Positions 49,881-58,558 of a stretch of 64,000 nt of DNA are shown one piece after another. A program made the position numbers and the translations under genes. Where the stretch lies: assembly GCF_000014965.1 (NCBI RefSeq), contig NC_008554.1:1910001-1974000 (forward strand), given 5' to 3'. Each line of letters opens with the position of its first letter. The first letter of the stretch is position 1. Source of the DNA: Syntrophobacter fumaroxidans MPOB. GTDB taxonomy: Bacteria > Desulfobacterota > Syntrophobacteria > Syntrophobacterales > Syntrophobacteraceae. Under the pieces are notes generated by a model, which did not search any database, was not told the DNA's origin, and was given only the letters and a program-made list of their open reading frames with translations.

Positions 49881-51473
49881 TCAAGAAACGCCATCCCCGA
49901 CACGCTTCTCGCTTTCGAGCGGCGCAATCTCGTATTGTTCCAGGTGAAAGCCCGGGTCTCCCTTTACCATTATGCGCGCATGGAGCGTCTCCTCCACTCT
50001 TTCGAGCGGTCCCCGGTCCTCGTCGCAGAACCGCGCGGCGACCTCCGGATGCGCCAGCACCATGATATTCTGACCGTACAGATCACGCTTCTCGCGCTCC
50101 AATTCCCGCAGGATCTCGTAACAAACCGTCTGCCGTGATTTCAGGTAGCCCTCGCCCTCGCAATAGAAGCACGGCTCGCAAAGCACCTGCCCGATGCTTT
50201 CCCGGGTCCGCTTGCGGGTCATTTCGATGAGCCCCAGTTCCGACATGTGAAGGATGTTGGTCTTGCTCTTGTCCTTATGCATGGCGTCTTTGAGGGCGTT
50301 GCACACCTTTTCCCGGTTGCTCTCCTTTTCCATGTCGATGAAATCGATGATGATGATTCCCCCGATGTTGCGCAGCCTGAGCTGGTATGCGATTTCCTTC
50401 ACCGCCTCCAGGTTGGTCTTGAGAATAGTCTCCTCCAGGTTGCGCTTCCCCACGTACCGTCCGGTGTTGACGTCGACGGCGGTGAGCGCTTCGGTCATCT
50501 CGATGACGATGTAGCCTCCGGACTTCAACCAGATTTTCTTGCTCAGCGCCCGCTGGACTTCCATTTCGATGCCGTACGCGTCGAAAATGGGTTCATCCCC
50601 TTCGTAAAGCTCGATGGAACTCTGCAGGGCGGGCAGGAACGTTTCAATGAAATTCGTGATTTTCTTGTGCTCGCTCCGGGAATCGATCACGAGCCGATCC
50701 ACTTCCTTTGTGAACAGATCGCGCACGGCCCGCAGCGTAATGTCCAATTCCTGGTAAACGAGGGAAGGAACCGATGCGCTTTCGAATCGGCGCTGAATGT
50801 TCTGCCAGACCTTCACGAGGAAATCGACTTCGACCTGCAACTTCTCCGGTTCGGCTCCTTCCGCAGCGGTCCTCACAATGAACCCGCAGTGGGAGGGTTT
50901 GATTTCGCACATGATTTCCCGGAGTCGCTTGCGTTCCACCTCGTTCTCGATGCGCCTCGACACCCCTACGTGATCCATGGTGGGCATGAAAACCAGATGC
51001 CTTCCGGGAAGCGTGATGTGCGTCGTGATGCGCGCGCCCTTGTGTCCGATCGGTTCCTTGGCCACCTGGACCAGGATTTCCTGGCCTTCCTGGAGGCGCT
51101 CCTCGATGGGAACGCTGCTGTAATATCTCTGGAGATCAAGCACGTCCTGGAATTCGGGCGCGCCCGGTTCCCTGGCCGAGTCGACCTTTTCGACGTCCGG
51201 TTCCACCTCGCACGTGGACAGAAGCAGTTGCTCAACGTCGCCCATGGGATGGTGGATGTCGCTGACATACAGAAAGGCGGCCTTCTCCAGATCGATATCG
51301 ACAAAGGCGGCCTGCATCCCGGGCAGCACCTTGACGACGCGTCCCTTGTAGATGTTGCCGGCAATCCCTCGATCCGAGCTGCGCTCGATGTGGAGCTCCG
51401 CCACCTGGCCGTTTTCCACCAGGGCCACACGAGTCTCAAAAGCGCTACCGTTGATAATTAGCTCTGCGGACAT
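49881..51473 (-). CDS. rng: Ribonuclease G/E family protein
   Basis: RNase G/E endonucleases process rRNA and start mRNA decay. The ATG ending at 51473 (MSAELIINGSAFETRVALVE) gives 530 aa, the RNase G size. An S1 domain (about 35-125) is followed by the catalytic core with YIVIEMTEALTAVDVNTGR and the metal-binding Asp in IIIIDFIDM. A zinc-link motif CEPCFYC, then EGEGY, occurs at about residue 430. There is no long C-terminal scaffold, so it is not a degradosome-type RNase E. Its start overlaps the end of the radical SAM gene by 29 bases, implying coupled translation. Confidence 0.93.
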   Translation of the reverse strand: MSAELIINGSAFETRVALVENGQVAELHIERSSDRGIAGNIYKGRVVKVLPGMQAAFVDIDLEKAAFLYVSDIHHPMGDVEQLLLSTCEVEPDVEKVDSAREPGAPEFQDVLDLQRYYSSVPIEERLQEGQEILVQVAKEPIGHKGARITTHITLPGRHLVFMPTMDHVGVSRRIENEVERKRLREIMCEIKPSHCGFIVRTAAEGAEPEKLQVEVDFLVKVWQNIQRRFESASVPSLVYQELDITLRAVRDLFTKEVDRLVIDSRSEHKKITNFIETFLPALQSSIELYEGDEPIFDAYGIEMEVQRALSKKIWLKSGGYIVIEMTEALTAVDVNTGRYVGKRNLEETILKTNLEAVKEIAYQLRLRNIGGIIIIDFIDMEKESNREKVCNALKDAMHKDKSKTNILHMSELGLIEMTRKRTRESIGQVLCEPCFYCEGEGYLKSRQTVCYEILRELEREKRDLYGQNIMVLAHPEVAARFCDEDRGPLERVEETLHARIMVKGDPGFHLEQYEIAPLESEKRVGDGVS

Positions 51474-53994
51474 CCTCTTTTCCCTCCAATTCCGCAAAGG
51501 GTGAGATCGCTACTTTGCAGATCCCGCATTCGGCTATCTGGTCGCTCGCCTCGGGCAGCAGCTGAAGCATGATCGCCCCCGGCCTGATGCTCATCTGTTG
51601 AGTCTCCAGGAGATCCATTTCAAGGGAGGAATCATTCACCTGCCGGACATCGAGAAGAACGTCCCCGAGCTGCGCCCTCACTTCCCCTTTCTTGGTCTTC
51701 TTCACCAGTTCGAGGTCGAGGCGCTGGGACCAGACCTGCAAGATACTCCTCACCACGAAAAGGCTCAAGTGAGATATCCGGTAGGTGGCCCGGCCCCTGG
51801 CGCAGGCAGGCGGTTTCTTTTCCAGGCAACGGACCTCCTCGATGCGAACCCCGGGGGGGAGATGCCTGTTGAGCCGACGGCCGACCTCATCGGGATCGAG
51901 CTTTACGGCAAGGGCGAGCGAGGCTTCCCCCACCAAAGTTTCCATACCCACGGGCATGGCTTCGCCGAAGGACATCTTGAGGTGAGGGTGAAAACCCTGT
52001 GAATAGACGGCGGGCAAGCGTTCCCGTCGCACCGCCCGGCTGAAGCTCCGGGCGATTTCAAGCTGACCGAGAAACCGCGCCTTGCCCAACTTCGAATAGC
52101 GCACCACGTACAGGAACGTCCGGTCCTCGCCGCCCCCGGCCGCGTGTGCCGCGGCCGTCGCGGCGACTGCTTCGTCCCGAAACAGCACGGGCCCGACCCG
52201 CTCATGATCGCAGGCTCCGCACTGCGAACACCGATCCCACCGGCAGTCGCCGGTGAATTCCCCGGCCAGAGACCGTTCATATTCCTTCCGCAGAAAATCC
52301 TTTTTCACCCGGGCGGAAAGGTGGTCCCAGGGCAGGGTCTCATCGACCGCCCGTTCCCGGAGACTGTAAAAGGAAGGATCGACCCCGGTTTCCCGGAACG
52401 CGCGTTCCCATATGTCCTCTCGAAGAAACTCGGTCCAGCCGTCGAACCTCGCCCCGAGCCGCCATGCACGAACCAGAGGCCCGAGCAGCCTGCGGTCGCC
52501 CCGGGCGAAGACGGCCTCCAGCATGCTGTGAGCCGGATGGTGCCATTTGAGGCGCATCCCGGGCTTCCTCAACCGTTCCTTGAACAGGCCCAGGCGGCGC
52601 TCCATTTCCGGTCGCGACAATTGCGGCACCCATTGAAAGGGAGTCTGCGGCTTGGGCACGAACGTGGAAATCGATACGTTGACCGAAGACCGGGATGTCT
52701 TCCCCAGCCGCCAGACCTTCTCGCACAGGTCCACCAGGCACTCCAGGTCGTCATCGGTCTCCGTGGGCAATCCCGTCATGAAATACAGCTTCAGCAGGCG
52801 CCATCCGAGACCGTACGCATTCTCGGCGGCATCCAGCAGGTCCTCGTCCCGGACCCCTTTGTTGATCACGCGGCGCAGCCGTTCACTGCCTGCCTCAGGG
52901 GCAAGCGTAAAGCCGGTCTTGCGGACCTTGCGGATGAGCTCCATAAGCTGCGGGGTCAGCGTGCCCACGCGCATGGACGGCAGGGAAACCGCGATTCTCT
53001 CCGGTGCGCAACGCTCCATGAGCGCCGCCAGGAGGGGCTGGATCCGGCAGTAGTCGCCGGTGCTCAAGGAAAGCAGGGACATTTCCTCAAAACCGCTGTT
53101 GGCGAGCGCCGTTTCAGCCTTGCTCAACACCACCCGGGGATCGCGCTCCCGCACGGGCCGATAAATGAAGCCGGCCTGGCAGAACCTGCACCCCCTCGTA
53201 CACCCTCGAGCGATCTCCACCCCCAGCCGATTGTGCACGATGTCCAACAGCGGCACCAGGGGGTTCTCCGGAATGGGACTGCCGTTGTCGAGGTCGAGGA
53301 CCAACCGTTTCCCGATCGAGCGGTACTCTTCAACCAAAGGCTCCACGGAGGCGATTGCGCCGTCCCGCAGATAACGGACTTCAAAGAGCGACGGGACGTA
53401 CACTCCTTCGATCTTGCGGGCTTCATCCAAAAACGCCCGACGCCGCCTTCCATCCGATCGCTTCCAGTCCCTGTAGAGCTTCACCAGTTCCGCCAGAACT
53501 TCTTCGGCTTCTCCGAGGACGACCAGATCGAAAACGTCCGCCAGCGGTTCCGGGTTGAAAGCACACGGCCCGCCGGCGATCACAAAGGGATGCCCGGCGG
53601 TCCGCAGGCTTGACTCGAATGGGATGTTCCCCAGGTCGAGCATCGTCAGGATGTTCGTATAGCTCAGCTCATACTGCAGGCTGAAGCCCAGGAAATCAAA
53701 CTCCGAAAGGGGCCGATCGGTTTCGATGCCTCGCAGAGGCTGCCGCAGCGACCTCAACCTTTCCTCATAGTCGAGCCACGGCGCATACACCCGGTCCGCC
53801 ATGACGTCATCCATCCGGTTGAGAAGGTGATAGAGCAGTCGCAGACCGAGATGGCTCATCCCCACTTCATAGACGTCGGGAAAGGCCAGAGCGAAGCGCA
53901 CCGCGGCTTCGTCGAAATCCTTGCGGTACGCGTTCGCCTCACCTCCTATGTAGCGTCCGGGCTTTTCAATGCCGTACAGCGTTTTCTCCAGCAT
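51445..53994 (-). CDS. B12-binding radical SAM protein fused to a radical SAM-linked (DUF2344) domain
   Basis: This 849-aa protein of unknown substrate combines three parts: an N-terminal B12-binding-like region (about 40-190, with GFSLQYELSYTNIL), a radical SAM core with CTRGCRFC at 265-272 (Cys265, 269, 272), and a C-terminal DUF2344 domain (about 610-849, starting YVVRYSKLGKARFLGQLE). A Cys cluster CRWDRCSQCGAC (about 575) joins them. I match it to the TIGR03960 + TIGR03936 families from memory. I start at the ATG ending at 53994 (MLEKTLYGIEKPGRYIGGE). It overlaps rng, and this pairing recurs in other bacteria, suggesting a role in RNA or ribosome modification (inference). Confidence 0.88.
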   Translation of the reverse strand: MLEKTLYGIEKPGRYIGGEANAYRKDFDEAAVRFALAFPDVYEVGMSHLGLRLLYHLLNRMDDVMADRVYAPWLDYEERLRSLRQPLRGIETDRPLSEFDFLGFSLQYELSYTNILTMLDLGNIPFESSLRTAGHPFVIAGGPCAFNPEPLADVFDLVVLGEAEEVLAELVKLYRDWKRSDGRRRRAFLDEARKIEGVYVPSLFEVRYLRDGAIASVEPLVEEYRSIGKRLVLDLDNGSPIPENPLVPLLDIVHNRLGVEIARGCTRGCRFCQAGFIYRPVRERDPRVVLSKAETALANSGFEEMSLLSLSTGDYCRIQPLLAALMERCAPERIAVSLPSMRVGTLTPQLMELIRKVRKTGFTLAPEAGSERLRRVINKGVRDEDLLDAAENAYGLGWRLLKLYFMTGLPTETDDDLECLVDLCEKVWRLGKTSRSSVNVSISTFVPKPQTPFQWVPQLSRPEMERRLGLFKERLRKPGMRLKWHHPAHSMLEAVFARGDRRLLGPLVRAWRLGARFDGWTEFLREDIWERAFRETGVDPSFYSLRERAVDETLPWDHLSARVKKDFLRKEYERSLAGEFTGDCRWDRCSQCGACDHERVGPVLFRDEAVAATAAAHAAGGGEDRTFLYVVRYSKLGKARFLGQLEIARSFSRAVRRERLPAVYSQGFHPHLKMSFGEAMPVGMETLVGEASLALAVKLDPDEVGRRLNRHLPPGVRIEEVRCLEKKPPACARGRATYRISHLSLFVVRSILQVWSQRLDLELVKKTKKGEVRAQLGDVLLDVRQVNDSSLEMDLLETQQMSIRPGAIMLQLLPEASDQIAECGICKVAISPFAELEGKEDVRRANYQR

Positions 53995-54579
53995 TCGAGA
54001 ACTTCCTGTGCACCGGCGTCGAGCGCCGGCGGTGCATCCCGCGTTCATCCGCATTCGGAGCTGAACGGAACGCATATGAAAACATTCCGGGAAGCGCCGC
54101 ATCGCGGCGCCTCGGCAATTTGTCGGAAAGAGACGACGGACATTCGCACGGCCCTTCGACAACGCCCGGGCCGGAAGATTTCCGCAAAGTAAAACATATA
54201 TTTATACTTTTCTTCCCGGAAAAGAGTCAACCCAAAAGCGGCCGCGGGCAATTGAAGCGCGCGGTTTCCCGGGACGGAACCCGTCGGAATCGCTCCGTTT
54301 CGCCGTCCCGCAACGGGGAATCCGACCTCCCATTGTGCTCGCGCACGTCAGGCATTACATTCCATTCCAGGGCAAAGGGTGGCTCCCGGGATCCTCCAAG
54401 GGGGGAAGCCGGTCTTTGGGCTTAAATTCCGCTTGCAATCTTCAAGGGAGCGTGTTATCGCTTTTTCCTGCCTCACAATCGGCGCGATAAGAATAACGAT
54501 GCGTGTTTGAGACATCGACCATTCAGATCATAGCGTCCAGCAATTAAAACATTGCGAATCAAGCTAAGGAGGAAAGATC
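53995..54579. other. Divergent intergenic region
   Basis: These 585 bases separate the radical SAM gene (-) from a small membrane-protein gene (+). They contain a good - strand promoter at 54201-54230 (listed apart). No RNA or gene is recognised in 54231-54579; the + strand promoter could not be fixed. Confidence 0.5.
54201..54230 (-). promoter_or_regulatory. Predicted sigma70 promoter for the radical SAM-rng operon
   Basis: On the - strand TTGACT (54230-54225) and TATAAA (54206-54201), each 5 of 6 matches, are 18 bases apart. The predicted start near 54194 leaves a leader of about 200 bases before the gene. Confidence 0.62.
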
Positions 54580-54876
54580 ATGAAGGTGTTTGTGGGTGGC
54601 GTTGCAGCAGCGTTCCTGGGTCTTATCGGTGTTATTGCTTTCAGCGGGCAGTTCTTCAACCTCATCGCCGGTGCCATTCCGCTGGTCCTCCTGCTTGGCG
54701 GCGCCATGGCAGCTTACTTGGGCTATGACGAAGTGAAAGAGAAGCTCCCCTTCCCCAAGAACAGGGAAGCCGAGGGAGAAGTCGGCTCCGAAGCGGGCGT
54801 CAAGGAAGAAGCCGAAAAATATCGGCAGGAAGTGGAAAGACTGAAAGCGGAGCTCGAAAAGGCGAAGTCCGCCTAG
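54580..54876 (+). CDS. Small membrane protein with coiled-coil tail
   Basis: I do not recognise the family. The 98-aa product starts MKVFVGGVAAAFLGLIGVIA at ATG 54580, eight bases after the strong site AAGGAGGAA. Two hydrophobic helices (about 3-20 and 28-47) are followed by a cytosolic, strongly charged Glu/Lys tail that looks like a coiled coil (KYRQEVERLKAELEKAK). It is a single-gene unit with its own terminator. The strong ribosome binding site suggests high expression. A membrane-shaping or stress role would be only a guess. Confidence 0.78.
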   Translation: MKVFVGGVAAAFLGLIGVIAFSGQFFNLIAGAIPLVLLLGGAMAAYLGYDEVKEKLPFPKNREAEGEVGSEAGVKEEAEKYRQEVERLKAELEKAKSA

Positions 54877-54911
54877 ACCGCCGGTCGTTTCCGTTTTCTC
54901 GGCAAATCATG

Positions 54912-54941
54912 AAGCCGCCTCGATGATTCGGGGCGGCTTTT
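54912..54941 (+). terminator. Intrinsic terminator of the small membrane-protein gene
   Basis: AAGCCGCCTCGA (54912-54923) pairs with TCGGGGCGGCTT (54928-54939) over 12 bp with one wobble, followed by TTTT (54938-54941). It may also stop polA transcription from the other strand. Confidence 0.75.
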
Positions 54942-55013
54942 GATTTCCGCCGCCGGTTCGCGGGGCCGCATTCCGTTCCCGGCCGCTGTGCCGGACAACC
55001 CGCGGACACCGCG

Positions 55014-57722
55014 TCAGGCGTGGGCTTCGGCCCAGTTGTCCCCCCATCCCAGTTCGACCTTCAACGGCACATCGAGTTTCCAGACATCCTCCATGACCCT
55101 CCGCACAAGCTCCTGCGCCGCCGCCAGCTCTTCCCGCGGCGTCTCGAAGACCAGCTCGTCATGCACCTGCAGCAGCATGACCGTGCGCAGCCCGCTCCCG
55201 TTCAAGGCATCTTCGGCGTCGATCATCGCCTTCTTGATGAGGTCGGCGGCCGTGCCCTGGAGAGGAGTGTTTATGGCCAGTCGCTCGCCGAGCTGTCGAA
55301 TGGTCTTGTTGCGGCTCTGCAACTCGGGGATGAAACGGCGCCGGCCGAGCAGCGTTTCGCTGTAACCCAGACGCCGTGCCAGCTCGATGGTGGTGTCGAT
55401 GAATCTTCGCACGCCGCGGTAGCCCTGAAAATACTTGTCGATGGCGGTCCTGGCCGTTTTCGTGCTGATCCGCAACCGCTGCGCCAGCCCGAAAGGTCCC
55501 ATGCCGTAGATGATTCCGAAATTGATCGTCTTGGCCTGGCGTCTCATCTCGGGCGTGACCTCGATCGGGGAGACACCGAACATTTCCGCGGCCGTGCGTC
55601 GGTGGATGTCCTCATCGTCGCGGAAGGCCTCGAGCAGGTGCTCGTCCTTGCTGCAGTGGGCGAGGATCCGCAGCTCGATCTGCGAGTAGTCGGCCGAAAG
55701 CAGCAACCACCCGGGGGCGGGGATGAACGCGGAGCGGATTTTCCTCCCCTCCTCCGTCCTTATGGGGATGTTTTGCAGGTTCGGATCCGAGCTGCTCAAC
55801 CGGCCGGTGGCCGCGACGGTCTGGTTGTAACTCGTGTGGATGCGCCCGGTCCGGGGATTGATCAGCTTCCCCAGGGCATCCGCGTAGGTTCCCTTGAGCT
55901 TTGCCAGCGTGCGGAAAACCAGAACGTGATCCGCGATGGGATGTTCGAGCGCCAGTTCCTCGAGCACCGCCATGTCCGTGGATGGGCCGCTCTTGGTCTT
56001 CTTCACCACGCGCAGGCCGAGTTTCTCGAACAAAATGTACGCCAGTTGCTTGGGAGACTGAATGTTGAATTTTTCCTTGGCCAGATCGTAGATTGTGTCG
56101 GCGGTCCGATCGAGGGCTTTCTGGAAATCGATGGAAAGGGATTCCAGTTTCTCCGCGTCGGCCGTTATCCCTCTGAATTCCATGCGGGCCAGGACCGTGA
56201 TGAGGGGCAATTCGATCTTTTCGAACAGCTCCGTCAGCCTGGATTCATCGAGCTTGCGCTTCAAAACGGGGTGCATCCGCCGGGCCGCGTCGGCCGCGGC
56301 ACACGAATAGGCGGCGGCCCGCCCGATGTCGATGGTGTCGAAGCCGACCTGCGATTTCCCCTTCCCCGTGACGTCTTCGTAGGAATCGATGTTCTCACCG
56401 AGGCATTCGGCGGCAACGCGGTCGATGCCGTAGTTCTGTTTTCCCGGATCGAGCAGGTAGGCGGCCACCATCGTGTCGAAGGCAATCCCCCGCAACTCGA
56501 TTCCGTGCTTCTTAAAAACGATCCAGGCGGTTTTGAGATCGTGCCCGATTTTGGCCGGTCGGGAACGGCCAAGCACCGGTTCGAGCGCGGCGAGCGCAAC
56601 GGCCGCGGGCAGTCGGCCATCGCCTTCCGAACCGTCCGGGCCCAGGGGAACGTACCAGGCCCCGTCGTCCTCGAAACCGAACGAAAGCCCCGCAAGGTCC
56701 GACGCCATCGCATCCTTGCGCGTGGTTTCAACCTGGATCGAAACGACGGGCTCGCCCGCCAGGCGTTCCGCAAGTGTTCGCAGCTCATCCATGGAGCCCG
56801 CGATCTTGTGTTTCGTTCGGCCCGCGGGGGCCGCGGCGGCTGGTTCGACCGCATTCAATTCCTTTCGCAGGGAATCGAGCAGCGACCTGAATTCCAGTTC
56901 CTCGAAGAGTCCGATAAGCTGCGATTTGAGAGGCGGCCCCGGCGCGAACGCCTCGAGCTTCCTCTCCACGGGGACGTCTTCCCGAAAGGACACCAGCCGC
57001 CGTGACAGGAGAGCCTCTTCCCGGTGCTTTTCGAGCTTGTCGCGCACCGAAGCGGAGCCGACCCGGGCCAGGTTCGCGTATATCCGGTCCAGCGAACCCC
57101 ATTCCTGCAGCAACTGTCTGGCCGTCTTGTCCCCGATGCCCTTGACGCCCGGGACATTGTCCGAAGAATCCCCGACCAGCGCAAGGTAGTCGACCATTCG
57201 CCCGGGCGGGACGCCGTAGCGGTCTTCCACCTCCCACTCCATGAACACCCGGTCCTTCTGGGGGTCCCATTGCCGCACGACGGGATCGTCGATGAGTTGA
57301 TGCAGGTCCTTGTCGCTCGAGACGACAACCACTTCGATGTCCTGCTCCACGGCCCAGTGCGTCAGGGTGGCGATGAGATCGTCGGCCTCGTACCCCGGCA
57401 GCTCCATTTGGGGAATGCCGCGAAACCTCACCAGGTCCTTGATGTAAGGAATCTGGGCGATCATGTCCTCCGGAGCTTTCTGGCGGGTTGCCTTGTAGGG
57501 GGCGTACATCTCGTGACGAAAAGTGGGACCCGGGGCGTCGAAGACCACGCAGATGTAGTCCGGCTTTTTCTCCCGGACCACCTTGTCGAGCATCTGCGCG
57601 AAACCGAGGACGGCGCCCGTCGGGAACCCCCTCGAGTTGGTCAGCCGCGAGACGGCATAGTAGGCCCGGTAGATGTAGGAGCTTCCGTCAACGAGATAGA
57701 ATGTCCTGGCTTGTTCCGTCAT
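55014..57722 (-). CDS. polA: DNA polymerase I
   Basis: Pol I fills gaps and removes RNA primers. The ATG ending at 57722 (MTEQARTFYLVDGSSYIYRA) gives 902 aa with all three domains: 5' nuclease (1-~290), a 3'-5' exonuclease fold (~300-490), and polymerase with YSQIELRILAHCS and VHDELVFE. The exonuclease site looks broken: by eye, E. coli Asp355 aligns with Gln330, Asp424 with Ala399 and Asp501 with Ala476; only the Glu (332) remains. It therefore probably lacks proofreading, like Taq polymerase. Its start overlaps the ttcA-like gene by 35 bases, and it is last in the moxR-VWA-ttcA-polA operon. Confidence 0.95.
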   Translation of the reverse strand: MTEQARTFYLVDGSSYIYRAYYAVSRLTNSRGFPTGAVLGFAQMLDKVVREKKPDYICVVFDAPGPTFRHEMYAPYKATRQKAPEDMIAQIPYIKDLVRFRGIPQMELPGYEADDLIATLTHWAVEQDIEVVVVSSDKDLHQLIDDPVVRQWDPQKDRVFMEWEVEDRYGVPPGRMVDYLALVGDSSDNVPGVKGIGDKTARQLLQEWGSLDRIYANLARVGSASVRDKLEKHREEALLSRRLVSFREDVPVERKLEAFAPGPPLKSQLIGLFEELEFRSLLDSLRKELNAVEPAAAAPAGRTKHKIAGSMDELRTLAERLAGEPVVSIQVETTRKDAMASDLAGLSFGFEDDGAWYVPLGPDGSEGDGRLPAAVALAALEPVLGRSRPAKIGHDLKTAWIVFKKHGIELRGIAFDTMVAAYLLDPGKQNYGIDRVAAECLGENIDSYEDVTGKGKSQVGFDTIDIGRAAAYSCAAADAARRMHPVLKRKLDESRLTELFEKIELPLITVLARMEFRGITADAEKLESLSIDFQKALDRTADTIYDLAKEKFNIQSPKQLAYILFEKLGLRVVKKTKSGPSTDMAVLEELALEHPIADHVLVFRTLAKLKGTYADALGKLINPRTGRIHTSYNQTVAATGRLSSSDPNLQNIPIRTEEGRKIRSAFIPAPGWLLLSADYSQIELRILAHCSKDEHLLEAFRDDEDIHRRTAAEMFGVSPIEVTPEMRRQAKTINFGIIYGMGPFGLAQRLRISTKTARTAIDKYFQGYRGVRRFIDTTIELARRLGYSETLLGRRRFIPELQSRNKTIRQLGERLAINTPLQGTAADLIKKAMIDAEDALNGSGLRTVMLLQVHDELVFETPREELAAAQELVRRVMEDVWKLDVPLKVELGWGDNWAEAHA

Positions 57723-58509
57723 GATCGGGTCCGTTTTTCCCTTTCCCCGCCCGCGCCGGGTTTTCCCGTTTCTTGCGGGTTCCCGGAGCGGGCGGCAGGT
57801 ATTCGAGATTGACATGACTCATGGCATAAAAGATGTTCCCGCGGACCTTGGCGTTCTTACGGTAGAGCCCTTCGAGCATGCTCCGGACCTCCTGCCTCTT
57901 GTTGAGCGGCGCGGATGGGCAACAGGTCGCCACGATCGGCAGTCCGAGCCGCTGGGAGAGGCGCAGCACCTTGGCCGCGGGGACCAGGGCCAGAGGCCGG
58001 ATAACCGTCACGGCGCCGTCGAAAAACGACTGCCTGGGCACCATTCCGGCCACCTGGGCCCCGTAGAAGATATTGATGAAAAAAGTCTCGATGAGATCGT
58101 CCTGGTTGTGTCCCATGGCGATCTTGGAACACCCCAGCTCGTGCGCTTTCCGGAACAGGGCGGTCCGCCGAAGCCGCGAGCACAGAAAGCAGGGGTTCTC
58201 CCGGTTGTCGGGCCCGTGAGCGATCCGCCCGTGGTCGGTGCGGATGACTTCATAACGGAACCCTTCCCGGACGAAGAAAGCTTCGAGCCGGTCCGCTCCC
58301 TGCGGATCGAAACCCGGGTCCACGTGAACGGCAACCAGGTCGTAGCTGACGGGAATACGGCTCAAACGCTCCCGCAGCAGCCATAGCAGGAGCATGCTGT
58401 CCTTGCCGCCGGACACCGCGACCGCTATGCGATCCCCATCGTCGATCAGCTCGTATTCGTAGATGGCCTTGCCCAGCAGTCGGCGCACTTCCCGATCGAT
58501 GTATGCCAT
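57688..58509 (-). CDS. TtcA-family tRNA 2-thiocytidine biosynthesis protein
   Basis: TtcA thiolates C32 of certain tRNAs using ATP and a [4Fe-4S] cluster. The ATG ending at 58509 (MAYIDREVRRLLGKAIYEYE) gives 273 aa. The PP-loop SGGKDS is at 33-38 and the first Cys pair at Cys107/Cys110 (NPCFLCSRLRR); MGHNQDDLIETFFINIFYG is typical. The second Cys pair of E. coli TtcA (PCNLC) is here ATCC, so one cluster ligand is changed or shifted. The Lys/Arg-rich C-terminal tail overlaps polA. Because of the altered site, a related PP-loop sulfurtransferase role is possible. Confidence 0.85.
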   Translation of the reverse strand: MAYIDREVRRLLGKAIYEYELIDDGDRIAVAVSGGKDSMLLLWLLRERLSRIPVSYDLVAVHVDPGFDPQGADRLEAFFVREGFRYEVIRTDHGRIAHGPDNRENPCFLCSRLRRTALFRKAHELGCSKIAMGHNQDDLIETFFINIFYGAQVAGMVPRQSFFDGAVTVIRPLALVPAAKVLRLSQRLGLPIVATCCPSAPLNKRQEVRSMLEGLYRKNAKVRGNIFYAMSHVNLEYLPPAPGTRKKRENPARAGKGKNGPDHDGTSQDILSR

Positions 58510-58558
58510 GGTACTCCGCTTTCGCTCCCGATGCTTCAAGCCGCGACGCGCCGCTTCC

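Noticed and set aside
55020-57005. A 661-codon frame antisense to polA
   Set aside because: It is another codon-bias mirror; the polA reading is complete and motif-rich.
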